From positions 292,032 through 356,031 of the forward strand of contig NZ_RSCL01000005.1 of NCBI RefSeq assembly GCF_003991905.1: 64,000 nucleotides of DNA, given 5' to 3'. Below, piece after piece: positions 26,001 to 34,484 of this stretch (the first letter of the stretch is position 1; each line of letters begins with the position of its first letter). This DNA is from Dulcicalothrix desertica PCC 7102 (GTDB taxonomy: Bacteria; Cyanobacteriota; Cyanobacteriia; Cyanobacteriales; Nostocaceae). The notes beneath the pieces are model-generated. The model saw only the letters and a list, made by a program, of their open reading frames with translations, did no database searches and was not told where the DNA came from. Position numbers and translations under genes: made by a program.

Positions 26001-28463
26001 AAAGAATTATCTTTTCGCTATGCCGAACTAGCATTAAATATTGTTCATCAGTTTCCAGAGGTTTATTATAGAGGCGAAACAAAAATGCTCGCTCATGCTC
26101 AGTCTTTAGCCTGGAAAAATAGTTTTACTGACAATGAAAAAGCCTTGCAAGAAGCATACACTTTGTGTCATAGCACTGGTAATTTACAGTTTGCTAGTTA
26201 CTGCTTGATTTGTACATATATTAGCAAGATGGTTCGCAGCACTCATTGCTTGGAAGTGTATGAAAGTTGTAAGCAATGGCATGATTATTGTGAAAAGTAC
26301 GTCCCTCTAGAATTAGGACAAGCAAAAATTCGACTATATTATCTTGCTCAACTTATGGATGTTATAGAACAGCGTATCGATGTTGAGGGTATTCTAGAAA
26401 AATATACCACCGAACAAAATTACACAGATGTCAGCGAATCTTTAGTAGAAATTATTAGAATAGAAACTATTCTAGGCAATTATTCCCAAGCTTATGAAAA
26501 TGCTCAACGAGCTGAACCAATGTTAGCAGCAGGCGCCGCAGGCAGTTTGTTAATAAATATGACATTTCGCCACTTTTATGCTATTTGTTGCGCTAGACTC
26601 TATTCTTTAGAGACAAATTTAGACCTAAAACAAAGATATCTCACTCAATTGCAAGATAATTTAGAAAAACTAAAGCACTGGGCAGAAATAGCACCATCAA
26701 ATTTTTATTCGTATTATACACTGATAGAAGCAGAACAAGCAATAGCTTTACAAGACTGGGAGAAAGCAAACAATTACTATTTAAAGACTATTGAACATGC
26801 CAGAGAAAATGGATATGTACTGTTACAAGCATTTGCTACGGAATTACTAGGAGAATTGTATTGGCAACAGCAACATCGATTTGCTAAAGGTATATTTGAA
26901 GAAGCGCATTATTTGTACTTACAATGTGGAGCTAATAAAAAAGCACAAATTATAGAAGCTAAATATTCTCAATTTTTTAAAAATACATATAATCAGAATT
27001 ACATATCTATTGGAACAACTACTAGCAGTAAAATTGAACTAGATTTACATACAGTAATTAAAGCATCTCAGGCACTTTCTAGCGAAATAGTTCTTGAAGA
27101 GCTATTAAAAAAATTAATGCAGTTTTTGCTGGAGAATGCAGGCGCCGAGCGCGGGTACCTAATTTTACGGCAAAATAATAAATGGCAAATTGTCACATCT
27201 GGTGAGTTAGAGCAAATAAATGTAACCTTAGAGAATCCGATTTATTTAAGAGATAATACCAGAAATACGCCTATCTTACCTGATACTATTTTAAATTATG
27301 TAATTCGCACTTCTAAAAGTCTTGTTCTTAATGATGCAGTCTCTGAAAGTAATTTTAATCAAGATGCTTACATTCATGTAGTCAAACCTAAATCTGTTTT
27401 GTGTTTTCCGCTATTAAATCAAGGTAAGCTCGTTGGTATTATTTACCTAGAAAATAATTTAACAAACGGTGCATTCACTTCCGCACACTTAGAGATTTTA
27501 CCCATTCTCTCTACTCAAGCTGCCATCTCAATTGAAAATGCTACACTTTACAACACGTTAGAACTAAAAGTTAAAGAACGTACTAATGAGCTATCACAAG
27601 CACTCGTACAACTTCAGCAAACTCAAACCCAATTAATTCAAAGTGAAAAAATGTCAGCAATGGGGCAAATAGTTGCAGGGGTTGCACACGAAATTAATAA
27701 CCCTGCTAATTTTATCAATGGTAACATTACTCATTTAAATAATTACGCTCAAGATTTATTACAAGTAATTCAAGCCTATCAAGAACATTATCCCCATCCA
27801 TCAGAAAATATTCAGGAGTTATTAGAGGAATTTGATATTAATTTTATTACAGAGGATATTTCTAAAATTCTTCAATCGATGAAAACTGGAACGCAGCGTA
27901 TCCGAGAAATTATTTTATCCTTACGAAATTTCTCTCGTCATGATGAAGCTGATTTTAAATATGCTGATATTAATGAGGGAATTGAAAATACTTTAATGCT
28001 ACTCAAACATCGCTTGCAAGCAGTACAAGGTCAAGAAATACAAATTATTAAAGAATATAATACTTTACCTAAAATTGAATGCTATCCATCTCAACTTAAT
28101 CAAGTATTTTTGAATCTTCTTACTAATGCCATTGATGCAGTGGAAGAATCAATTCAAACTGACAATAAAATAAATCCCATTATCTGTATTAATACTAACG
28201 TTTTAGAAGATAAAATCCAAATTTCCATTGAAGATAATGGTATTGGTATTCCCCAAGAAATTTATAGTAAATTATTTGACCCTTTCTTTACTACTAAACC
28301 CGTTGGTAAAGGTACTGGTTTAGGATTGTCTACTAGCTATCAAATCGTTGTCAATAAACATGGTGGTCGATTGTGGTGTAACTCTACTTTAGGGGAAAAA
28401 ACGAAATTTGTACTAGAAATCCCTATTAAAACCTCAACCGTAGGGCTAAAAACGGTAAACTAA
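23097..28463 (+). CDS. Hybrid Ser/Thr kinase - AAA ATPase - GAF - histidine kinase (HstK type)
   Basis: 1788-residue signalling protein. Order: protein kinase fold (1-275; VIIK lysine K35, DFG loop, YISPEQTGR), AAA ATPase (Walker A GYSGIGKSS about 324-332, Walker B VIFIDDLQWAD about 450), a long helical TPR-like region (about 700-1290), GAF domain (about 1325-1475), coiled coil, and histidine kinase (H box AGVAHEINNPANF with H1531; NLLTNAIDA; DNGIGIP; GKGTGLGLS). This is the two-component hybrid family known in Anabaena as HstK. In the kinase catalytic loop HRD/HKD is replaced by HKN (N127), so the Ser/Thr kinase half may be inactive, while the histidine kinase half looks intact. No response regulator is adjacent. 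Confidence 0.93.
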   Translation: MSIFDYQLQQIIYQGHYSTIYRAYRNQDNQPVIIKTFQHEYPTLSQINKYHHEYKISKLLNFDGVVKVYALEKQQNKLALILEDFGGVSLKAWIADKQLTNLEFLKIAISITNILLKIHNNKIIHKNINPSNIIFNSSNNQIKITDFGISTILSSEKNIVKNPNILEGTLAYISPEQTGRMNRSIDYRSDFYSLGITFYELLTGQLPFQSKDPMELVHCHIARQPIPPNQLNSNVPNLISNIVMKLLAKTVEDRYQSAFGLKSDLEKCLQLLESGEILDFPLAHRDISDKFHIPQKLYGREQDVSTLLNAFERMTQGQQEIIMISGYSGIGKSSLVEEIYKPITQQRGYFISGKFDQFKRNIPYSALVNAFLDLIGQILTESLERINQWREKILAALGNNGQLIVDVIPEIELIIGKQPEVVEVTPTESQNRFNIVFQSFINVFCQQEHPLVIFIDDLQWADSASLKLLELMMTDETTKYLFIIGAYRDNEVSSIHPLMVLLDTVQKQIGIINSITLKPLNLEHTTTLIAETFHCDSQLVAPLALLVMEKTLGNPFFIRQFLQALYGNDLLTFDLNQRNWNFDFNNIQQRDFTDNVVELLADKIQKLPPSTQNILKIAACCGKRFNAHTLFLVEKQPPSAIAKELWEAVKQNIILLVDNSSQVIQEWDDKKNGALNNTLNHKLSNKVIFTYEFSHDRVQQAAYSLISEQERNILHWSIGKTMKKKLSSQVFSDEIFDVVNQLNFAIELIVKPEERRELAQLNLEAGKRAKTCTAYEPALKYFAVGIELLPENSWQTVYQLSWELYINYAEALSVLGYLEKADTVFQKITKNIIHDKELALCYEKYSGILQSSGKSAPAFDEAIKGLVVLGIEILVGLEEILNEEKSFLQKWKQAETIEYFYNLKLAEGINILIGSLYDKAIISCYFSQPNKFNYIVSKSVEHILNFGITPQSGIAISWLATLLSIMECKELSFRYAELALNIVHQFPEVYYRGETKMLAHAQSLAWKNSFTDNEKALQEAYTLCHSTGNLQFASYCLICTYISKMVRSTHCLEVYESCKQWHDYCEKYVPLELGQAKIRLYYLAQLMDVIEQRIDVEGILEKYTTEQNYTDVSESLVEIIRIETILGNYSQAYENAQRAEPMLAAGAAGSLLINMTFRHFYAICCARLYSLETNLDLKQRYLTQLQDNLEKLKHWAEIAPSNFYSYYTLIEAEQAIALQDWEKANNYYLKTIEHARENGYVLLQAFATELLGELYWQQQHRFAKGIFEEAHYLYLQCGANKKAQIIEAKYSQFFKNTYNQNYISIGTTTSSKIELDLHTVIKASQALSSEIVLEELLKKLMQFLLENAGAERGYLILRQNNKWQIVTSGELEQINVTLENPIYLRDNTRNTPILPDTILNYVIRTSKSLVLNDAVSESNFNQDAYIHVVKPKSVLCFPLLNQGKLVGIIYLENNLTNGAFTSAHLEILPILSTQAAISIENATLYNTLELKVKERTNELSQALVQLQQTQTQLIQSEKMSAMGQIVAGVAHEINNPANFINGNITHLNNYAQDLLQVIQAYQEHYPHPSENIQELLEEFDINFITEDISKILQSMKTGTQRIREIILSLRNFSRHDEADFKYADINEGIENTLMLLKHRLQAVQGQEIQIIKEYNTLPKIECYPSQLNQVFLNLLTNAIDAVEESIQTDNKINPIICINTNVLEDKIQISIEDNGIGIPQEIYSKLFDPFFTTKPVGKGTGLGLSTSYQIVVNKHGGRLWCNSTLGEKTKFVLEIPIKTSTVGLKTVN

Positions 28464-28488
28464 GGGAAATTGCTAGAGGGAAGCATTA

Positions 28489-28863
28489 ATGGCAAAGTCA
28501 AATGGGGCAAAAAGCGAAACATCTACTGTGGAGTCTGAAATTTCAGACGCAGAAGACCTGGCGCCAGTTAAAGATTCGTCAGAACTAGTAGAGGGCGCCC
28601 AGGATATTGACGAAATCTTAAACTCGCTAAAAGCTTTACTGAGTGCGTTAGAAAAACTCCAAAAAGCTCGACTAGAAGTAGGCGATATTAAACCTTTAAT
28701 TGGACGAATGCTTGATGGAGAACTGCTAGAAGGGGAAGAACTTGAGCAACTAAAGTCAGGTGTAAATGGTCTTTCTCGTCTTGTTCGTACTTATAGTGAC
28801 CACCAAGCGGCACTTACTAAAGCACAACCTGCAAGACAACTACTAGATCAAGTTATTAAATAG
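28489..28863 (+). CDS. Hypothetical acidic helical protein, 124 aa
   Basis: Starts 25 bases after the kinase stop, with GAGGGAAG as ribosome site. The first 35 residues are acidic and serine-rich (likely disordered); residues 35-124 are predicted helical (IDEILNSLKALLSALEKLQKARLEV and RLVRTYSDHQAALTKAQ). I do not recognise a family. Co-orientation and short spacing suggest it is expressed with the kinase. Confidence 0.65.
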   Translation: MAKSNGAKSETSTVESEISDAEDLAPVKDSSELVEGAQDIDEILNSLKALLSALEKLQKARLEVGDIKPLIGRMLDGELLEGEELEQLKSGVNGLSRLVRTYSDHQAALTKAQPARQLLDQVIK

Positions 28864-29237
28864 TAATTCAATTCCCACAACCCCCCTTACTAAGGGGGGC
28901 TTTAAATCTGCCTCTTGTTCCCCCCTTATCAAGGGAGGCTAGGGGGGATCTCCTCATGGTTACCACAAAATGCCCCACATTGCAGAAAATTTATGCTAGC
29001 TTAATCCGAGACATAAATTAAGGCTCTTAGCTTTTTTATGCCCGAACCAACCTGTGGAACACAGGTTAGCTTATAATTATTGTGTAATTATTAAGTTTTC
29101 TCAAAACATCAGGACTACTTCCGGTGTTCTATGTTAAGGAAATCCAGCCCTTGCTGGCGCTCACAGGCAACTCAAGTTAATTCTATAGTGCCATTTTAGA
29201 GCTATTCGCCAACGGTTTCTAGTAGTTTAGTTAAAAC
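28864..29237. other. Long upstream region of the EF-G gene with repeats and hairpin
   Basis: 374 bases with no gene. The first 90 hold a C/G-rich dispersed repeat: CCCCCCTTACTAAGGGGGG (perfect inverted arms, loop ACT) then CCCCCCTTATCAAGGGAGG. At 29049-29067 an 8-bp stem AACCTGTG/CACAGGTT closes a GAA loop without a T run, so it is not an ordinary terminator. The remaining 170 bases up to fusA may be a long mRNA leader. No known riboswitch was recognised. Confidence 0.55.
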
Positions 29238-31328
29238 ATGAAAGACCTCACTCGTTATCGGAATATCGGTATCTTCGCCCACGTAGACGCTGGTAAAACC
29301 ACCACAACAGAAAGAATCCTGAAACTGACAGGAAAAATCCACAAAATTGGTGAGGTGCATGAAGGTGCGGCGACGACCGACTTCATGGAACAAGAACAAG
29401 AGCGAGGCATTACAATTCAATCTGCTGCTACCACCTGTTTTTGGAACGATCACCAATTCAATATTATTGATACCCCTGGACACGTTGACTTTACCATTGA
29501 AGTTTACCGTTCGCTGAAAGTACTTGATGGTGGTGTCGGTGTATTTTGCGCTAGTGGTGGTGTAGAACCTCAATCTGAAACCAACTGGCGTTATGCCAAT
29601 GACTCTAAGGTCGCTCGCGTTGTTTACATTAACAAACTTGACCGTATTGGCGCCGACTTTTACCGAGTTGTTAAGCAAATTAATGATATTCTCGCAGCGA
29701 AACCGTTGGTGATGGTACTACCAATTGGTACAGAGAACGATTTTGTAGGGATGGTAGATTTATTAACCCGTAAAGCATGGGTATGGGATGAGTCTGGCGA
29801 CCCAATGAACTATGAAATCAAAGAAGTTCCCGCCGAAATGAAAGATGATGTCGAAAAATACCGCGAGATGCTGATTGAAACAGCTGTCGAGCAAGACGAC
29901 ACATTAATGGAAAAGTATTTAGAAGGTGAAGAACTTTCCATCGACGAAATTAAGCATTGTATTCGTAAGGGCACTATTAATCTTTCATTCTTCCCCACCT
30001 ACTGCGGTTCTTCTTTCAAAAACAAGGGTGTGCAGTTAGTACTCAATGCTGTTGTTGACTACTTGCCCAACCCAACAGAAGTAAAACCACAACCAGAAGT
30101 AGATTTAGAAGGTAACGAAACTGGCCAATTTGCTATTGTAGACCCAACGAAACCATTACGGGCACTGGCGTTTAAAATTATGGACGACCGTTTCGGCGCC
30201 CTCACCTTTACCCGTCTTTACTCTGGTGTATTAAACAAAGGTGATACAATTCTCAATACCGCAACAGGTAAAACCGAACGTATTAGCCGTTTGGTTGAGA
30301 TGCACGCTAACGACCGTCAAGAAATTGATTCCGCTCAAGCTGGGGACATTGTAGCTATTGTAGGGATGAAAAACGTCCAAACCGGACACACCCTTTGTGA
30401 CCCCAAAGCTCCCGCAACCTTAGAACCAATGGTCTTCCCAGAGCCAGTTATTTCCATCTCGGTGACACCTACCAAGAAAGGTACCTCCGAGAAAATGGGG
30501 ATTGCACTCGGTAAAATGGTACAGGAAGACCCATCATTCCGCGTTGAAACTGATTCCGAAAGTGGCGAAACCATCATTAAAGGGATGGGTGAGTTACATT
30601 TAGATATTAAAGTTGACATTCTTAGACGCACCCACGGTGTTGAGGTCGAAGTTGGTAAACCTCAAGTTGCTTACCGTGAGTCTGTTACCAAGCGCGTTGA
30701 AGATGGCTACGTCCACAAGAAACAATCTGGTGGTTCTGGTCAATACGCTAAAATCGATTACATTGTTGAACCCGGTGAACCTGGTAGTGGTTTCCAATTC
30801 GAGACCAAGGTAACTGGTGGTAGCGTACCTAGAGAATACTGGCCCGCAGTTCAAAAAGGTTTTGCAAGCAGTATCGACAAAGGTGTGTTAGCAGGATTCC
30901 CTTGCGTAGATTTGAAATTTACCTTGGTTGATGGTGGTTTCCACCCTGTTGACTCATCAGCTATTGCTTTTGAAATTGCAGCTAGAGCTGCTTATCGTCA
31001 AACCTTACCTAAAGCTTCTCCTCAGTTGCTTGAACCCATCATGAAAGTCGATGTGTTTACACCTGAAGATTACATGGGTGATGCAATTGGTGACTTAAAC
31101 CGTCGTCGTGGACTCATTAAATCGCAAGAAACAGGCCCTACTGGCGCCCGTATTAAAGCGGATGTACCATTGAGCGAAATGTTTGGTTACATTGGTGACT
31201 TACGTACCATGACTTCTGGTCGCGGTCAGTTTTCTATGGAATTTTCTCATTACGCGCCATGTCCTGCAAACGTAGCAGAGACCGTAATTAAAGAAACCAA
31301 AGAACGCGAAGCTGCTGCTGCGAAATAG
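29238..31328 (+). CDS. fusA: Elongation factor G paralogue
   Basis: 696-residue translational GTPase. G1 is [12 protein letters not shown] (residues 15-26), G2 region [12 protein letters not shown]3 DTPGHVDF, G4 NKLD. Domain IV and V motifs are present to the end ([31 protein letters not shown]). It starts [19 protein letters not shown] and has the QSAATTCFW / [11 protein letters not shown] subtype seen in stand-alone EF-G copies of other phyla, and lacks rpsL, rpsG and tuf neighbours; so it is probably a second EF-G and not the str-operon one. The specific role (elongation, recycling or stress) cannot be told. Confidence 0.92.
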   Translation: MKDLTRYRNIGIFAHVDAGKTTTTERILKLTGKIHKIGEVHEGAATTDFMEQEQERGITIQSAATTCFWNDHQFNIIDTPGHVDFTIEVYRSLKVLDGGVGVFCASGGVEPQSETNWRYANDSKVARVVYINKLDRIGADFYRVVKQINDILAAKPLVMVLPIGTENDFVGMVDLLTRKAWVWDESGDPMNYEIKEVPAEMKDDVEKYREMLIETAVEQDDTLMEKYLEGEELSIDEIKHCIRKGTINLSFFPTYCGSSFKNKGVQLVLNAVVDYLPNPTEVKPQPEVDLEGNETGQFAIVDPTKPLRALAFKIMDDRFGALTFTRLYSGVLNKGDTILNTATGKTERISRLVEMHANDRQEIDSAQAGDIVAIVGMKNVQTGHTLCDPKAPATLEPMVFPEPVISISVTPTKKGTSEKMGIALGKMVQEDPSFRVETDSESGETIIKGMGELHLDIKVDILRRTHGVEVEVGKPQVAYRESVTKRVEDGYVHKKQSGGSGQYAKIDYIVEPGEPGSGFQFETKVTGGSVPREYWPAVQKGFASSIDKGVLAGFPCVDLKFTLVDGGFHPVDSSAIAFEIAARAAYRQTLPKASPQLLEPIMKVDVFTPEDYMGDAIGDLNRRRGLIKSQETGPTGARIKADVPLSEMFGYIGDLRTMTSGRGQFSMEFSHYAPCPANVAETVIKETKEREAAAAK

Positions 31329-31339
31329 TATTAATTTTG

Positions 31340-31366
31340 ATTGGACGGAAAATTTTCCGTTCCAAT
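31340..31366 (+). terminator. Hairpin after the EF-G gene
   Basis: Near-perfect inverted repeat: ATTGGACGGAAAA followed at once by TTTTCCGTTCCAAT, one base bulged. It starts 11 bases after the fusA stop. With A and T runs in the centre it may terminate transcription, but a classic trailing T run is missing. Confidence 0.5.
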
Positions 31367-31399
31367 TGAACCGATTTAGTACTTACACATAGAATGATA

Positions 31400-31432
31400 G
31401 AAGCCGGGTTTCTTGTTTAGAACCCGGTTTCT
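31400..31432. repeat. Paired GAAGCCGGGTTTCT / AGAACCCGGTTTCT repeats
   Basis: Third site of the AGAAACC-GGTTTCT family, here with only a few bases between the two units, 22 bases upstream of the KAP NTPase start codon. Confidence 0.8.
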
Positions 31433-31454
31433 GTTTGTAAATTCTAAAAGTGTT

Positions 31455-33200
31455 ATGACCGATACAACCGATATTAACGAAATATCAACAGATAGCTCCC
31501 TAATCGATCCAGAAAATGACTTGCTAGGTCATGCGAGCTTTGCTAAGTATCTAGCAGATAGCATTTGCGAAATGACCTTTCCTGAAGGTTTCATAATTGG
31601 TATTTACGGTTCTTGGAACTCAGGCAAATCAACACTATTAAACTTTATAGGTCATTATCTTCAGCAAAAGCCAGAGGACGAGCAACCAATTATTGTTCCT
31701 TTTAATCCCTGGCTATTTTCTGGACATCAAAATATTGCAAGACGCTTTTTTGAGCAACTACAAAACGTTTTAAGCCAAGAAAAAGCCGTGCCAAGAGGTA
31801 TAAGAAAAACACTTGCTGATTTTGCCGGAATTATTTCAGAAATTCCTTTACCTTATGCTCAAACTGGCAAGGCATTAGTAACATTATTGGATGATAAAGA
31901 CAAGGAAGCTTCGCAATTTAAAGAAGAAGTAGAAAAGACGCTTGCAAAGCAGGATAAACGCATAGTTGTAACAGTTGATGATATAGATAGGTTGCCTGGT
32001 GAGGATATTAAGCAGCTATTTCGCATTTTTAAAGCTATTCCGAATTTCTCTAACGTTGTTTATGTTTTAGCCTTTAATAAAGAAGCTGTAATGGAAACAA
32101 TTACAGAAACCGATACAGTATCCAAAGAATCATATTTACAACAAATTATTCAAGCTGAGTTTGAGTTACCTACTCCAACTAAAACCTTACTCCGCAAGCT
32201 GTTTTTTAAAAAACTTAATAGAATATTTATTGACATACCAAAAGAAGAATTTAATCAAGCACGCTGGAGTAATATTTACTTCCAAGGAATAGACCATTTT
32301 ATTAATAACATACCTGCCATTAGTCGTTTAACTAACACTTTAACAGTTACATATCCAGCAGTAAAAGGCGAAGTCAATCCAATTGATTTTATTGCTATTG
32401 AGTGTTTGCGAATCTTTTGCCCAGCTATATATAATACAATCCCCCAAAATCCTTATGCTTTCGCAGGTGAGGTTAATACTTCCACAGACGAATTAAAAAA
32501 TTTACTAAATACCTGGATTGCTCAACTACCCCCCGAAGACAAGCAACCTGTACAAAATCTCCTGATGCAGCTTTTTCCAAATTTAAAACATGTTTGGAGT
32601 AATAGCTCTCCCTCGGAGAAAGAGTCTGAATGGCATAAGCAACTACGTGTGTGTAGTTTAGAAATATTTCCAATCTACTTCCGTCTGGCCCTGTCAGCAT
32701 ATGAATTATCTAACACTCAAATAAAAACTATGCTTGCTTTAGCTTACGATACAGAAAGGTTTAAAGAACATCTAATAGAACTTGTTAAGCAAAAACGTAC
32801 TGAAGGTATGGCACAAACTAGCATTTTTCTAGAACAGCTTGAAAGCACCGCTCAAGAAATTCCTATAAATGCCATTCCCTCGGTTGTGGAAGCTTTATTT
32901 GATGCCAGCGAAGAATTCTTGTTGGGTCAAGAAGATGAATATAATAATGACATTTTCGATTTGAGCAACGAAGTTATAATTAGTCGTTATATCTCACAAC
33001 TGTTGCGTCGAATTGAAGAAGCACAACGATTTGAATTGTTAAAAACAGCAATTAGTCAAGGTAAAGCATTACCAATAATTAATCAACAAATAGCAACAGT
33101 AAAAGAACAGCTTGACCAAGATGCTTCTGATGAGGACTTAGATGAGGAAAGCCTTCTAAGCGCGCAACACCTTGAAGAACTTGAACAAATGATGCTTTAA
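31455..33200 (+). CDS. KAP family P-loop NTPase
   Basis: 581 residues from ATG 31455; the frame opens at 31413 inside a dispersed repeat, so the later ATG is preferred. Walker A is GSWNSGKST; FNPWLFSGHQN (KAP signature) follows; Walker B is VTVDDIDRLPG. The membrane helices seen inserted in some KAP proteins are missing, so it should be cytoplasmic or peripheral. KAP NTPases occur in phage defence and membrane-protein assembly; no partner is evident. It contains no GGCGCC, unlike most genes around it, which hints at recent arrival. Its stop overlaps by 4 bases the stop of the convergent nucleotidyltransferase gene. Confidence 0.88.
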   Translation: MTDTTDINEISTDSSLIDPENDLLGHASFAKYLADSICEMTFPEGFIIGIYGSWNSGKSTLLNFIGHYLQQKPEDEQPIIVPFNPWLFSGHQNIARRFFEQLQNVLSQEKAVPRGIRKTLADFAGIISEIPLPYAQTGKALVTLLDDKDKEASQFKEEVEKTLAKQDKRIVVTVDDIDRLPGEDIKQLFRIFKAIPNFSNVVYVLAFNKEAVMETITETDTVSKESYLQQIIQAEFELPTPTKTLLRKLFFKKLNRIFIDIPKEEFNQARWSNIYFQGIDHFINNIPAISRLTNTLTVTYPAVKGEVNPIDFIAIECLRIFCPAIYNTIPQNPYAFAGEVNTSTDELKNLLNTWIAQLPPEDKQPVQNLLMQLFPNLKHVWSNSSPSEKESEWHKQLRVCSLEIFPIYFRLALSAYELSNTQIKTMLALAYDTERFKEHLIELVKQKRTEGMAQTSIFLEQLESTAQEIPINAIPSVVEALFDASEEFLLGQEDEYNNDIFDLSNEVIISRYISQLLRRIEEAQRFELLKTAISQGKALPIINQQIATVKEQLDQDASDEDLDEESLLSAQHLEELEQMML

Positions 33201-33952
33201 GAATAGAAAATATAGTCATCAATTTCATGGAATATAGCAGGATAAATTTGTTGAGATGCACGTTGAAGATGTTGGCTATTATCAATTTCTGCCCATAATA
33301 AATCAGTTAACACTGTATAGTATACAGGATGATATTGAGCTACACTAACCAATGTGTCTGTTTCATAATCAACTTTTAAAGTAGCTGCAAACTTTTCAGA
33401 AGCAGATTGTAACATCTGTTTATATAGAGCCAGAGAAATTTTAGAAATACCTACCAGTTCTCCTACAACTGGCTCTCCCAACTCATCCTTGTTTTTGGAC
33501 ATAGCAATTATGGTGCCACTATTACCTTGTACGTAAACTTCATCACCTGCATTAGTTTTACCGGAGAGCAAAATTACATTTTCTTTATTAAAGCTTAGTA
33601 CACTTTCTATTGCTCGCTGTTCAAAAATTAAATCTGATTCTAATAGTAAAAAATCATTATTTAATAGTTCCCTAGCACACCAGAGAGAATACATACTTCC
33701 GGAAGTGGCATATTCAGAGTTATGAACGGTCAAAATTTCTGGATACTGCTTTTTTAATTGCTCGTAAAACTCATAGCAGTGACCAGTCACAATAATAATC
33801 CTCTGGATTCCATAGCTTCGTAATCGCATGATGGTTTCCTCAATTATTGGTCGTTTTCCCAACTTTAAAAATCCTTTGGGTATGGATTTTCCCAATTCTT
33901 TTAGCCTTGTACCCATACCCGCAGCAAGAATAACGGCTGTTTGAATTTTCAT
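33197..33952 (-). CDS. CTP-type nucleotidyltransferase, probably 2-aminoethylphosphonate cytidylyltransferase (PntC-like)
   Basis: 251 residues. The N-terminal nucleotide-binding loop is VILAAGMGTRLKELGKSIPKGFLKL (LAAGxGxR...PK), with the metal site ESDLIF. The closest family in pattern is LicC/PntC, which charges phosphocholine or 2-aminoethylphosphonate with CMP. ATGA overlap with the phnW remnant upstream places it last in the operon pepM - ppd - phnW - this gene. A link between PhnW and PntC activities is known in phosphonolipid and phosphonoglycan producers. The enzyme looks intact; its substrate may no longer be made (see the ppd/phnW deletion). Confidence 0.75.
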   Translation of the reverse strand: MKIQTAVILAAGMGTRLKELGKSIPKGFLKLGKRPIIEETIMRLRSYGIQRIIIVTGHCYEFYEQLKKQYPEILTVHNSEYATSGSMYSLWCARELLNNDFLLLESDLIFEQRAIESVLSFNKENVILLSGKTNAGDEVYVQGNSGTIIAMSKNKDELGEPVVGELVGISKISLALYKQMLQSASEKFAATLKVDYETDTLVSVAQYHPVYYTVLTDLLWAEIDNSQHLQRASQQIYPAIFHEIDDYIFYS

Positions 33953-34326
33953 AAATTTATTGTAGCTTTAGTGCGGTCAAGTATAATTTTAAAATACTCT
34001 AGCAAACGGTTTACATCTTCCATTTGTATATTCCCCATATTCGCTATGCGAAAAATGTCATTTTTTAGCCCACCCTGCCCAGCATAAATGATAAAACCAG
34101 CTTGCTTTAAACCATCATGTATTTGTTCGTAACTATGTCCGGATGGTAATTTAAAAGACCTTAAAACACAACTTGTAACTTGTTCATCAAGAAAAAGTTG
34201 TACGCCTAATTCTTTTAACCCACGATAGATTTTTTGTGAACGAATTTTATAATCACAATGTCGAGCTAAATAACCGCCGTTATCTTCTAATTCCTTCAAT
34301 GCTTCTAATAAAGCATAATAAACATT
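33949..34326 (-). pseudogene. phnW: C-terminal remnant of 2-aminoethylphosphonate-pyruvate aminotransferase
   Basis: 125 in-frame codons. VYYALLEALKELEDNGGYLARH and the C-terminal segments LRSFKLPSGHSYEQIHDGLKQ, GFIIYAGQGGLKNDIFRIANMG match the last third of PhnW, where the FRIANMG/FRIGNIG element is diagnostic. The first two thirds, including the lysine that binds pyridoxal phosphate, are missing. The remnant begins abruptly at about 34326, fused out of frame to the ppd fragment. A short ATG-started product from 34299 is possible but could not be catalytic. The intact gene would have supplied 2-aminoethylphosphonate from phosphonoacetaldehyde. Confidence 0.85.
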
Positions 34327-34484
34327 GCAATAGCATCCCCTTCATTTGCTGCCCCTATATATTGCAGTTCACGCGAGTTAATTACGTAGTTAATAAACGG
34401 TTTGAGGAAAGAGCAGGGTACTCCTGTATACAAACCAAAACCCCGTGAAGAAGCTGCCTGAATAAAATCTTGTGCGTCAATCAT
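34305..34484 (-). pseudogene. ppd: N-terminal remnant of phosphonopyruvate decarboxylase
   Basis: 59 codons starting [20 protein letters not shown] and containing GVPCSFLKPFINYVINSREL and AANEGDAIA, the signature start of Ppd (TPP enzyme, normally about 380 residues). It stops after six unrelated codons at the junction with phnW. The ATG overlaps the pepM stop by one base (TAATG), as in a working operon, so the operon was normal before the deletion. Ppd drives the unfavourable PepM reaction forward, so its loss should block phosphonate synthesis unless another copy exists. Confidence 0.88.

Noticed and set aside
28880..28945. C-run/G-run hairpins as a strong terminator after the kinase operon
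   Set aside because: The sequence is a dispersed repeat found in many cyanobacterial spacers; without a T run I list it only as a repeat.
29202..29678. 158-codon frame opposite the start of the EF-G gene
   Set aside because: It is antisense to conserved EF-G codons, lacks a ribosome site and resembles no protein I know.
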